In this document: positions 13,132 through 24,600 of the stretch, piece by piece | Numbering within the stretch: the stretch's first letter is position 1 | Layout of the letters: every line of letters begins with the position of its first letter | Assembly (NCBI GenBank): GCA_003993805.1 | Contig: RSEF01000005.1 | Coordinates: forward strand, 19,853,953 to 19,917,952 | Source: Himantopus leucocephalus | Taxonomy: Eukaryota > Chordata > Aves > Charadriiformes > Recurvirostridae | Length of the DNA stretch: 64,000 nucleotides | Direction: 5' to 3' | Program-made: the position numbers and the translations under genes | Notes under the pieces: model-generated | Told to the model about the DNA's origin: nothing | What the model saw: only the letters and a program-made list of their open reading frames with translations | The model's database searches: none

Positions 13132-14670
13132 TTTGTGTGCATCAGCTTACTTTTAAATGGTTGGTAGAACACAAGCTATTCAGCTTTTTCCATTGCACAC
13201 CAGATGCTTCTTTAATAGCTAATTGTAGTTTGACAGTAAGCTTGCAGCATACTGAATTAAAGACCGCTGAATGGATCAGAACATTCCACTTAAGGTTTTG
13301 GGGTCTTTTTTCTTTTTTTTAACTTAAATTTATTAATAAAACATTGGGTAGTTGAGAGGCCTCTTAATTCAGATACAACTTTGTAAGCCTTTTCATGTAT
13401 GAAAATGGTCTTTAGAGTAGCTGCTCTGCTGTATGCTGATAGAGGCAGATGTGTTATAATAACAACCATAAAACAAGTACTTGATGTGTTTAATTTGGGA
13501 ATTTGCACTGACTCCTTTAATTTCAATACGTGCGTCTAATAAACGGTATACTGAAAAATTGGCTTGAGTCACAGTATGGCACATAGATCCACTAACTGAT
13601 TTTCTGGCCTGTTCAGGGGAGCTTTTAAGTATCTTCACTCCATAACTTAGCTCTAGCTCTTGAGTTACATCCAGATCACAAGCACTCCTAGATCCATTTC
13701 TTTTGAAAAAGGTCATCTTTTGAACAAAGACTGTTGTAAGAAGCGATCATACTGAGGCCAAACAGCGGGAGTTCTGGGCTGGTTCTGTTGCAGAGCCCTT
13801 CCTGGATGCCAGGGAGTGAGCTGGGTTTATTTTAGTTAGGTGCTGCAGTAGGGTGTTTCAGGCCTGATGCCTGTGGCTGGAAAGTGTGAGTGAGCGTAAC
13901 AAAGTGCTACTTCTGAGCCTGTATGTAGACACATCAGTTGCACTCTTTGGTGGTTTTACTTGATTCTTCTGGGAGCATAACAGACTAGTTATGACTGCCT
14001 TGCATATACAGCTACTATGAGGAGATACAGATTTTTGTTGGCAGGGGCTTCATTATCTAATATTGCTGGGCTGTGATAAAGTACAGTGGTATGTGAGAAC
14101 AAACTTCTAGCTTCAGTGTCTGTCTTCCTCTTGGCTGTAATACAAGGATTCTTGAGTAATTTATAAGTCACTCGAGTTCCAGAAGTTTCTGCTTAATGTT
14201 ACTGTGTCTGGGAAACTTGGATTGTTCCTAGAAGTCCTACAACTTAAAATATTTAACTTGGAAATCAAGAACTATTGTCTTATTCCTAAGGTCAGTTTTG
14301 TCCTACATTTTACTTCCCTGTTTTTCCTGTATGCGGGCTGTCTTTTTAAGAACAGGTCACTAACACGGTTTTAGGGTTTTGCTGTGGAAGGAGTTCTAGA
14401 CCCTATTTTATTTCCAAGATGCTGTCTTTTTTGTGTAGCAATCTCCAAAGCCTAACGTCATCCAGAGTAACTGGAAGAGTAATGTTGACTTCTTGTTAAT
14501 ACGCAGTTATGTATTCTGCCATGGCTTTTTAACTTTCAGAGAACTTAGTGACCTTAAAAATGTGTCTTCTCAAAATATCTTGCCAACCTTATTTATTAGA
14601 CAGGCAGATTCTTTGATTGGGTTAGAGGCTACCTTCGTATGTGTCTTTGGAGATTGGATCGAGCTTCCTT

Positions 14671-14701
14671 CTTTTCTCTCAAATGCCATTTGAGAGAAAA
14701 G
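14671..14701. repeat. Near-perfect 31-nt palindrome (15-bp arms)
   Basis: Arms CTTTTCTCTCAAATG (14671-14685) and CATTTGAGAGAAAAG (14687-14701) are exact reverse complements around one C. As RNA it would form a tight hairpin; as DNA it could extrude a cruciform. It is too short for a typical microRNA precursor, and no transposon ends are evident around it. Confidence 0.9.
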
Positions 14702-17207
14702 TTATTGAAAGGGCTTTAACTCTAGACAAATATTGAAAAGATGATAAATTATATTGAAAAAGTGGATAAACTTCATGTGATTAAGAGCAAATAGGGCAAA
14801 ACCTTTGTAGTCCAGCAGAATGAGGTACAAAACCAATTGGTCAGAAAAATCTTGATCTTCCTATTCTTTTTTTTGAAGTTCTGGCGTTGCCTAAGCTGAG
14901 TAGTTGACTTTTCTTACTACTTCTTTGCAAGAACCATTCATTATAAATGCACATTTGAGATACAAGTGTTTGGGCTCAGTGGAGGAAAATCGTGCTGTAT
15001 TCTTTAATTTCCTCCCATCGCAAGTTTCCTGTGGATACAGTGGGACGTGAGAACACTGCTCATTAACCAGCCCCATTAATGAGGCTGCTAGTCACATCTT
15101 GAAAAGTAAAGATCATCCCTCTTGCTCATGCGAAACTGTTCTTGAATAAAGTGTGTGCAAAGTATTGAAACAGGTAGTTGAAGATACAAATTTATAGCTG
15201 GAGTTGAGGTTTGTGACTATATGAAGTAGACTGTATTTTAGTCTTTCAAGTTTCTGCACCTGTTTTTACGGTATTCCAGCTGAATATGGATGGGACTAGA
15301 AAGGTTTTTAATCGCTTGAGCTGGCACCAAAAAAGTTCCACAGATGGGGTGGGTAAGTGTTCTTCACCAGCGATTCACCTAAAAATAGGTGCCTCATGTG
15401 AAGAGCAAGCAGGAAACTGCCCTGAACAATGAAACTTTCCTTTTGAACTTAGAGGGATGATTTCCTTATTTAAATCTGTGCTTAAGTACAGTTACGATTA
15501 TTGTTGGGAACTTTACTGGAAACTCAAACATTGCAAAATTGTGTAGTTTCCTTCTAATTCTGGTTTTCTCTAAACGACAAAATTTATTAAAATTTCTTTG
15601 ACTGTTCCATCACAACATCAGCATCTGAGCGTTTGATTGGTCTCATGAATCTTGGCCGTCTTATATTCAGTGACAGAACTTAACAGAAGGAGCTTTGACA
15701 TGAACTTTGGGAAAATTCCCTTATGTAACACCAGATTAGCATAGCTGATAGTCATGAAGAAGGCTGATCACTTAAAGGATTATTAAAGGATAATGTGTTT
15801 GTGTGGCCAATTTGTTTTTCCAGAGGGAAGGAGAGGGGGAAGGTCCTTCAAACTTCCCGGTTTGCAAGTACTGCTTGCTTTTACATTCAAATGTTTTTCA
15901 TCCCGGTCAGTACATTCTGCAAGAGGAAAGGTTCCATGCTTTTGAGAACCACTGCACCTTGGCTGTTACGGATTTGAGGTTGCATTTAAATTGTCTTAAC
16001 ATCAAAGGGAAAGAAAACATCCACGCCATAGTAGACTGTTAAGGAGATTTAATGTCTCTTCCTCTGTGTGAAAGCAAGCCCCTGACTCCTGTACACTTCT
16101 ATGAAAACTTAAAAGCAGCATCTTGCATTTCTGCCTATTCCTACAAGGTTTCAGACACCGGGCGTTGTTGCATTTTGGTGTGGTATGGCAGAGTCTCTGA
16201 TGAGAAACTAATTCTCTAAACTGTCTAAGGGAAGAGGTGCTATTCTATTAGCCAGTTTCTTAGGCTTTTTGAATATAATGCAATTAAGATTATTTGTGGC
16301 TCTGTAGATCTAGCCTTAATGGAGGGAAGGAAATCTGTTTTCTAAAATCCACATCCTAAAGCCAGTTTGAGCGGCGCTTAAGAGAACTGTGTTAGGAAAA
16401 CTTCGGCCTGACTTGACATTTTGTTCTGAATTAAATTTATTGTTAGCTCTTGCTGCAGTTACTAACCCATTAATTTTAAAAGCTAGGTTCTGTTCCCTCC
16501 CCACTTTATAATGTTCATAAAATAATCGGATGGGTGTAAATAGATTAGTTCCAACTCTGGTGGCCAATTTCTTCTTTCTATAAAATGTGCTCCAATACCC
16601 AATAGTGGATCAAGAGTACACCTGAAATTTTGGTATCAAGATACATTTTAGTAATTAGACTTTTATTAAATGAAAATGTATTTCCTTTTTTGAAGCTATT
16701 CAATTTTAGAATAAATTTTAGTAATGCATCTACCATATAAAATAAGTCTTCAGAATTACGTTTTAGTTAATTGTCAGATTTAAATTTTCTGATGGCCTTA
16801 AACGTACCTGTATATATGTCTTTGCAGTTCTTTAACTCAACATTTAAAACAAATTGGTCCATGGCTTATGTAAACACTTGAAAAATAAATCTATTTAAAT
16901 GTTTTATGTCCTTCCCTTTTAAGCAGATATTTCATACCTATACCTAAGGAATTGTCTTTCTACACTTCTGTCGCATTGGTGGTTTGGTCTCGGTAAATGG
17001 GTTTACCTGGGTTCACCTTCTCAAAAAATACTGTTCTACAGCCTTTATGATTATTAATTCAGTAGTTTTATCATATTTTTGCTATATTTTAAAACTTAAA
17101 TATTTTATCCCAAAATACATCCAGTGGTATTAAACACATTTTTCCTGCGATGTTACCTGGCTTAAATATTTCATTGTTCAAATGTTCAAGTTCAAAACTT
17201 TTTTTTC

Positions 17208-17228
17208 GGGGGGGGGGGGGGGGGGGGN
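17208..17228. repeat. Poly-G run of 20 ending at a single N
   Basis: Twenty G residues after TTTTTTC, then N at 17228 and AAAAGC. This is a probable assembly seam at a difficult homopolymer. Confidence 0.9.
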
Positions 17229-17598
17229 AAAAGCTAAGAATAAATATATCTATGCAAATAGCTTGGCTCAACTTTGGTATTGGAAGGTTAATGTTAGACT
17301 TTAGGTTATTAGGAATAGTTTTGCTGTCAGTTTGAGGAAAAAAAAATCGTGGTTTTGAATTACTGGAATCTAAACCAAGTCAGATTGATGAATTGTTTTC
17401 TTGTTGCAGCTCCACAGTTGTGCGACTTGGGCTTTTTGTATAGAAGACTTTCAAACAGCTGTGGCTTTATTAAACAGCGGAGCTTAAATGTTATAAGCTA
17501 CCTAGTTTAATTGAGAAGCAAGGTTGCGAAGGTTTCATGGGATTTCATAATTTCGTATCGATAATAATGTATCCTGAGGATCTGTTATTTTTCTGCGT

Positions 17599-17985
17599 GT
17601 GCTCAATTTTCTTTCCACGGGAATACTGTGTATCCAAATGCCCATTTTTTTGCCATCTCCACAGTACCCACAGACACCTAGCGACATCGGCTGTACCACT
17701 GGCGTAGAACGGCAGGAGGTGGAAACGGAGTACCTTTATAAAATCATGAGCGGCACCGTGTTTGCTCCAACAGCGCTGGGTTTTGCAAGCAAGATTTATT
17801 TAGAACGAAGGATTTTAAAAAATAAAAACCAGTGTTGCCATTGCGGTTTGGTTTATCCCCTTTTTACAGTCAGTTACACAAAAGTCACCGAACTACACCC
17901 AGCATCGATGTGGACGTTCCTAACCGCCATCACCGGGCTGCGCTTATCTCCAGGCGTGAAATTGTTTAGGTACAGTGATACGTAA
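17599..17985 (+). other. Unrecognised 128-codon ORF upstream of NAT10
   Basis: An open frame of 128 codons in a CpG-richer stretch than its surroundings, about 0.5 kb left of the NAT10 promoter. A possible acceptor (CCATCTCCACAG, about 17652-17663) lies inside it, and a TATAAAAT sequence lies near 17737. I recognise no domain; the frame contains a Cys-Cys-His-Cys stretch but no complete zinc-binding pattern. It could be chance, an unspliced exon of a noncoding or divergent transcript, or a conserved regulatory block. Confidence 0.2.
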
Positions 17986-18079
17986 CTGAGGATACATAGG
18001 CAATTTCAAAAAGTAGCTTCCACAACTCCTGTATTTTTCCCCAGACGGGGAATCCTCGTCATTTAAGCAATTCCTTCCT

Positions 18080-18660
18080 CCTCCTCCGGCCCTCGGCGCT
18101 GCTGGGGACCGGTTCTCCTCAGGCCTGTAAGGCGGCTCCCCGCCCCCTTCTCCTCAGGCGGGGCGCGGGTACCTGCTCTCCGCCTCGCCTGCATTAATGC
18201 GTGCGCCGTCGAGGCTCTGGTCCACGCGTGTTTCCTCAGCTCCACTGCGACTTTAAGCTGGAAAATCAGCTTAAATTCTGATTAAAAATAAGATTATATC
18301 TGTGCCGCGCAGGCGAACGGCGGGGGCAGCCTCGGGGTCCTACGGCAGTGCGCGGCGCGCGCGCCCGGCCTGGCTCGTGCCGCTTCCCACGTGGTGCGCC
18401 GCGAGCCGCCGGGCCCGTCGCTGCCGCCTGAGGGGGCGGCTCTCCTCAGGGCGGCACTCAGTCGCCGCTCGGGACGGGGAAGGTCCGAGCGCCCCGCAGC
18501 CATGCAGCGCCGGAAAGTGGACAACCGCATTCGGGTGCTGATCGAGAACGGGGTGGCGGAGCGGCAGCGGTCCCTCTTCGTGGTGGTCGGCGACCGCGGC
18601 AAGGACCAGGTAGCCCGCTCCCGGCGGGCGGAGGGACTCGCCCTGCCTGCGGGGCGAGGG
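18080..18660 (+). promoter_or_regulatory. NAT10: CpG-rich NAT10 promoter and first-exon region
   Basis: GC content and CpG density rise sharply between about 18080 and 18660, around the NAT10 start codon at 18502, with no TATA box at a useful distance. A perfect E-box, CACGTG, lies at 18388-18393 (recognised by MYC/MAX and USF proteins). The ATG context is GCAGCCATGC, with a purine at -3. The transcription start itself cannot be placed. In human NAT10 I expect a noncoding first exon, so a leader exon may also lie in this island. Confidence 0.75.
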
Positions 18661-21600
18661 GGGGGGGGGGGGGGGGGGNGTGTGTGTGTGCTGATCTGTA
18701 ACCCCCCGGTACCGGCCTTTTGCTCTGTAAAGCAAGTGTTAAACCCCGCACAGAATCAGGCAGAGCAATGGCGCGCCTCAGCGTGCGTGAGGTAACGCCG
18801 CGGTGCGGAAACGCAAAGGGGTGTTAGAAATGGCTTAGGAGGCTTGTCCTTAGACATCGGCTGTTTGAGAGGCTCCTGAACATTAAATAAAAAAAAGTAC
18901 AGGCAAATCGGAATATATTTTTTTTCTTTTTAAACTGGGGCAAAAGATATTTAATTTTCTAGCTAGCTAGCAGGAGCTGCTGTGCTACCTCAGTTCCCCC
19001 TCACCACAAGACAGACATTGAGGCACTGGAGTGTGTCCANNNNNNNNNNNNNNNNNNNNNNNNNNNNNNNNNNNNNNNNNNNNNNNNNNNNNNNNNNNNN
19101 NNNNNNNNNNNNNNNNNNNNNNNNNNNNNNNNNNNNNNNTGGTTGGACTTGATGATCTTAAAGGTCTCTTCCAACCTAGATGATTCTACGATTCTAAGAT
19201 ACTACGGTTTTGCACTCGAGTCATGTTTTATGTACTGAGTCATCCTGCAGATGTCATCACACCAGAACTTGGACTCGACCTACCTGGTAATGTTGCATGG
19301 AAGAAATTAACAAATAAACTTGTTTCTCTTCAGAGGCTCTAGAGTTGTGTTTTTCAAGTGGAAAGGGGAAGAACAGCACAGCAACACCGTAGCGTTTTAG
19401 GATAAGTCAATTCAATTAGCTCCAGTTCCTGGGGAAAGTAAAATAAACTAGTTATAAAAAAACCTGGAAAATAATGAGTTAGTCAGGTGGCAGTAGAAGA
19501 AAGTTGTTGTTAATTTACTGCTAAAGTGGATGGGTGAGTTCTGGTGGGGCATATCCTGAGTCTGGTTGTGTTCAGTATCGCCACTGATGAGTTGAATTCC
19601 AAAGCAGCAAGTGTGCTTACTGAATGTGCAGCTTACATAGCAGTGAGGTGGGTTGTTAAACCCACTAGAGGGTTAAAGTTCAAAATGAAATCCGGTTAAA
19701 TTGTAGAAGTCTGAAATACATTGTGCAAAATCCATACTCAGAGACGAATAGTAGGAACTGTGTTTAGCCTGGAATAATTGCCTTCTGTTTGTGGAGTTGT
19801 TAGCAGTTTTGCCAAAGAGGACTGCTAAGGTAGGTATAATTCAGTGTCTCCAATGTTGTGAAGCTCCAGAGAAGGCACAGACACACAGGTCTGTTTAAAA
19901 AGGAATGTAACCCTCACAACATGTCAAGGGATCCTTCTGTTTTGCCCAGGGTTGCTCAGTAGAAAACATAGCTGTAACATCAAGTATAGAAAAATATTTT
20001 GCTCTTTGATGTTAGCTTGTGAGTACAGTTGTTCACGAACATTTTTGTGTTTTGGCAGGTGGTTATACTTCATCACATGTTGTCTAAAGCAACTGTAAAG
20101 GCCAGACCCTCTGTCCTATGGTGTTACAAAAAGGAGCTGGGCTTTAGCAGGTAAGATACCTATTGTGTCTCGTGCTGCAATCGCTGCTCTGTGTGAAGCA
20201 AAAGCTCCATGACTGGTCTGCTGAGCAGAAGTTGTGTGATTTGGTTGTAAGGTGAAACAAGGTTAGTTCTTGGAGGAGCTACAGGAAGTTTGGTCTTCCA
20301 GAACTAAAATTTGGCTTCCCTAATACAGTTGACACCAGCATTAGGTACTTCTGGTTTCTTTCTGTAGCTCTAACGCTAACTCTGCTGTCCTGGACCAATC
20401 TCTCCCTCACCTTTTTAACCTCAAAAGGCCAAAACTTTAATTCTTTGGCTTCTTAGCCTCAGTAATATTCAGGACTGAATGCAGATTAAGCATTAGAATT
20501 CCTTTGTTCTGGAAATGTGCTTAAAATTTTGATTCTTAGATTTGTGTGCATACTTACAGTCTGCACACAAAGTCAGGAGGGAAGTGTTACCTGAAGCTGC
20601 ATGATTCCAACCAAATGGTTTCTTGCAAAAATAGCTGGTTCTGTGTGAAATCCACCACTTTGGGCTGAAGGCACATGGGAACATATTGCGAAAGCAGCAA
20701 TTGTGATCCAAGACTTTTTTCCTTGGAGGCTGAGCTCTGACTTCCAATTAGACTTCAACATAGGCCTGAATGCGCTTTTCTCAAACCTTATTCCATGAAA
20801 ACTTCTGTGTAATTTTGTTCTCCAGCCACCGGAAGAAGAGGATGAGACAACTACAGAAGAAGATTAAAAGTGGAACTTTAAACATAAAGGACGATGATCC
20901 TTTTGAGTTATTTATAGCAGCCACAAACATTCGCTACTGCTATTACAATGAAACTCATAAGATTCTTGGTAACACTTTTGGCATGTGTGTACTTCAGGTA
21001 AGGAGTTAAAACTTTTGACTTAAAAAGGACATTGCGCCAGTATAAGTTGCTTTCAGTTTAAGTGCTACAGGAATAGTATTTGTTGCTTCTGTTATTTCAG
21101 TTATGGTGGCCTTATGTATCTTTTACAAGTTTTGTGAGAGTGAGATAGCCTTGTTCGTAGAATTTTAAGGGGGACATTGGTTAACGCAAATGTTAAGTGT
21201 GAATTAAACTTTGAGAAATAATGTTTTTAGGCTTTCTGTTCCTTTTAGTAGGTGCTAGTTACACTGATGAACTCTAGACAACTTTGACATTTTATTTATT
21301 TCCTAGGATTTTGAAGCCTTGACTCCAAACCTGCTAGCTAGAACTGTTGAAACAGTAGAAGGTGGTGGAATTGTGGTGATTCTCCTGAGAACTATGAACT
21401 CACTGAAGCAGCTCTATACAATGACCATGGTATGTTCAACGTAATGTATCAGTTTTATATAAGCAGGTACATTGTGATGATGCTAAGTTTTGCTTTTGTT
21501 ATGCGCTATGGTCTTCCTTCTGGCATCTTTCCAGTTCCTTCTGTCATCTGTGATTGAGTGTGTCTTATGCTTAGCCAACCTGCGTGTCTTGAAATGCTGC

Positions 21601-24600
21601 TAGGTTACAAGGAAGAAATGTCTGTCATTCACAAATGTAGCTGTGTTCTTTTGTTTCACAAAAGTTTTGGAAAGTATTTATGCTATCTGCCCGTGTAACA
21701 GAAAATTTAAGTAAAAAAAAGGCCTTTTGAGTGACCTGTTGTTAGGTGAGATCAGCCTCATTATTACTATATATTTCTATATATGATCTATTCACATTAA
21801 GTATACTTACCTGTAGAGTGGAACTGTTTCCGTTAGTAATAATGCCAGTAGGCGAATTAAAGTGATAGACTATTTTTTCTTAGCATCCCTGAGGTGTTTG
21901 AAATGTTCTGTACCTGGCAGAATTGACCTTTAAGTCAGGCAAGAATAAGTAAGACCATTGTGAAAACTATTGGTGGGAAAACTACATTTTCAACAAGTAT
22001 TTGGAAAACGTGGATGTTTCACAACAAACAGAAAATCAGAGTCCTGTCTGGGATGCAGTGTTGATGGAAAGGGAGACTGTAATCCACAAGAGTGGAAAAG
22101 AAGTTGGATTGTCCCATGAGTAACAATCTCGTAAATGTCACTGTTATGGCTGTTCATTCTCCAGATTGACTTTTTCTTTCTGTTTCAGGATGTACACTCT
22201 CGATATAGAACAGAGGCACACCAGGACGTGGTAGGACGGTTTAATGAGAGGTAAGTTATTAAGAGTGTAAAGAATTTAGGCCGTATGCCCAAGAAGAGCA
22301 TCTGGAACAACGTCTTGTTTCCATATTAGGAAAGCATCCTAGGGGTTTGCATTGGGATAGGGCTTCTTGGCTGCTTCAGTGAAGTTTTCATGTACTATTG
22401 TGAAAACGAATACAGTTTGTTATTGGAGGAATTGTATACAATATTTTGGCGTATGTTACAAGGGATATGCAAATAGGGCCAAATTTGTAAACTGTTCTGG
22501 AAGAGCCCCTTTCTTGAAACGCTCTGTAGAAATGTATGAACAGAAGTTCAGATACTTATTGCACTACTGCAAAACATAAAACTGCTTAGTGTGGGGTATT
22601 CTCTGTGGTTTTAGAAGCATCTTGTAAAGGTGTTTTCTCTGCTTTTGTTGTATAGAATAAGCAGCTCTTATTGAGTGGGTGAGCCCTAGCTCTAGCCGTA
22701 GGAAAATTGCAGAATTTGTTCTTTAGCATGCAGGTGGTTATGTGATGTCAGAAATTAGAAGGGTTAATAAGCCAGCACTGATTGTAGTCTTTGGGGGTCA
22801 GCACTTGTCACAATTGCTGTGGATTCACGTCTGAGACTTCTGTGCAGCTGCCTCATGCTTAAATGCTCTCTAGGCAGATTGTTTGTAGTTAGTGTTCTTT
22901 GGAGGCATCCTGGTAAGTGGATACCTGTTTTGTGTAAATGATCCTACAAATCGTCTACACAATGATGATTTTGTGTGGATGATCCTGATTTTATGGTAAG
23001 AGTCATACTGCCAGTTATGTGAACTTCTCGTAGCTCAGCTGTAAGTAGCTGTAGCTATAAATACTACGTCTGGCTTTAGAAAAGAGTTTAACTACCAAAA
23101 TGCAATTGTGTTGCTAGTGTTTTTTGCTGAGTTGTCTTTGCTTGACTGCTCAGGTTCATTCTGTCTCTGGCTTCATGCAAGAATTGCATCGTCATTGATG
23201 ATCAGCTGAATATCTTGCCCATCTCCAGTCACGTTGCGAACATCACACCTGTTCCACCACAGTCGCAGGTCAGTAAACAATGTCAGCTCCTTTTCCTTTG
23301 GGGAAATTGGTCTGAGTTTACCATGATGTGTTTAAGATTTAAAAAAGAGGAAGCTTTCCTTTCACCCGGATTTATATCAAATAATTTTCTTGCAGACAGA
23401 AAATAGAAAGTTCTGCAAAAATTACACCTGGTGTGGGTGAAGTATGGGAAGCTGTCTTTTCTTTCCTCCTTGGGTTTTTTCTGTCACAGCTTTTTTTTTG
23501 GGGTGCTTGCCTGTCTTTATTGATTTTGCTCTATTGGTGTTTAGTGTAGCGAGGTGGAGCTTAATTGCTGAAGTTGCTGTTTGAGAAGTGCTTAGGGAGA
23601 TTTCAAGCTGATGGACAGTTGGGACGAGACGCATAAAAAAGTCTTTTGAGGGTTGGAGGGTGGGAAACTGCTTTGCAAATAAGCCTGTTACAAGCTCAGG
23701 AGACACCTGCTAGCTAGAAACTGTGGTTCTTGTTTCAGTTTGAGTTACACATTCCACATCTTGGGAAACATTCACTGAATACAAGCCAGACATATAACTC
23801 ACACTGTTAGAAATGTATCCTTTTACCACTTTCCGTTGTAGACTAGAGTAAAGTGGAACCAATTTTAAATAGAAATCTTTAAGCTTTTGAACTGTTTTGT
23901 TTGACCTAAGAAATACCAACATGGGTTCTTTCAGAGATGGTAAAAACATTTTAACAGAGCACTTATTTAAAAAAAACCAAACCAAACCAAATCCCCCTTA
24001 GCATTGTAAGAGTATTGACAGCAGCACAAATGCTTATCTGTTGGATGGATAGACTGATGCCTTTGGAATTTTAAGTGACAATTAGGAAAATCAGAATTCA
24101 TTCCTATTTAAAATTGGTTGGTTTTGTGTCCCAGTTTGTTTGGCTTTGAAAATCTTGATATTGGTTTGAAAACTGATCTGTTGCTGCTGCAGTAGTTTTT
24201 CGCACTATATGCCAATAAGTACATCTCGTATGACAGGTATAACAAATAAAAAATTTTGGAATAGCCTGAAGACTGAAAAATTAATTAAGTTCTTCAGAAA
24301 ACTGGTCAATGGTCTCTTCTTCCTAGCAATGCTATTCTCCAGTTACTATGTACTGAAAAATCCTTTTCTTTTTTCCTCCAACCTCTTGTGTAACCATTCT
24401 TCTGAAGATACATTAAAATTGAAGTGTGAAATATCTGCCTGTCCACGTAAATTTTTCTGTTTCTAGGGAGTATATTCAACATGTGGTAATATTTCCTTTC
24501 AGTTATCTTTCTCTGCCTGATAAAAGATATCAGAAGACATCACACAGGTATAATTGTGCTGAAGTGTCCTTTACTAATCCTGTTATGGTAAATCCTGTGC

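Larger units (their letters stand above)
12151..17590. other. CAPRIN1-NAT10 intergenic region, left part
   Basis: About 5.4 kb of AT-rich sequence with no recognised gene, RNA gene or interspersed repeat. It may include a distal CAPRIN1 3' UTR (AATAAA at 13047). It holds a poly-T/N seam, a 31-nt palindrome and a poly-G/N seam, listed separately. ORFs here are short and unconvincing. Confidence 0.6.

Noticed and set aside
18294..18795. Overlapping ORFs of 79-134 codons on both strands
   Set aside because: These are shadows of NAT10 exon 1 and its CpG island; some run through the poly-G/N seam.
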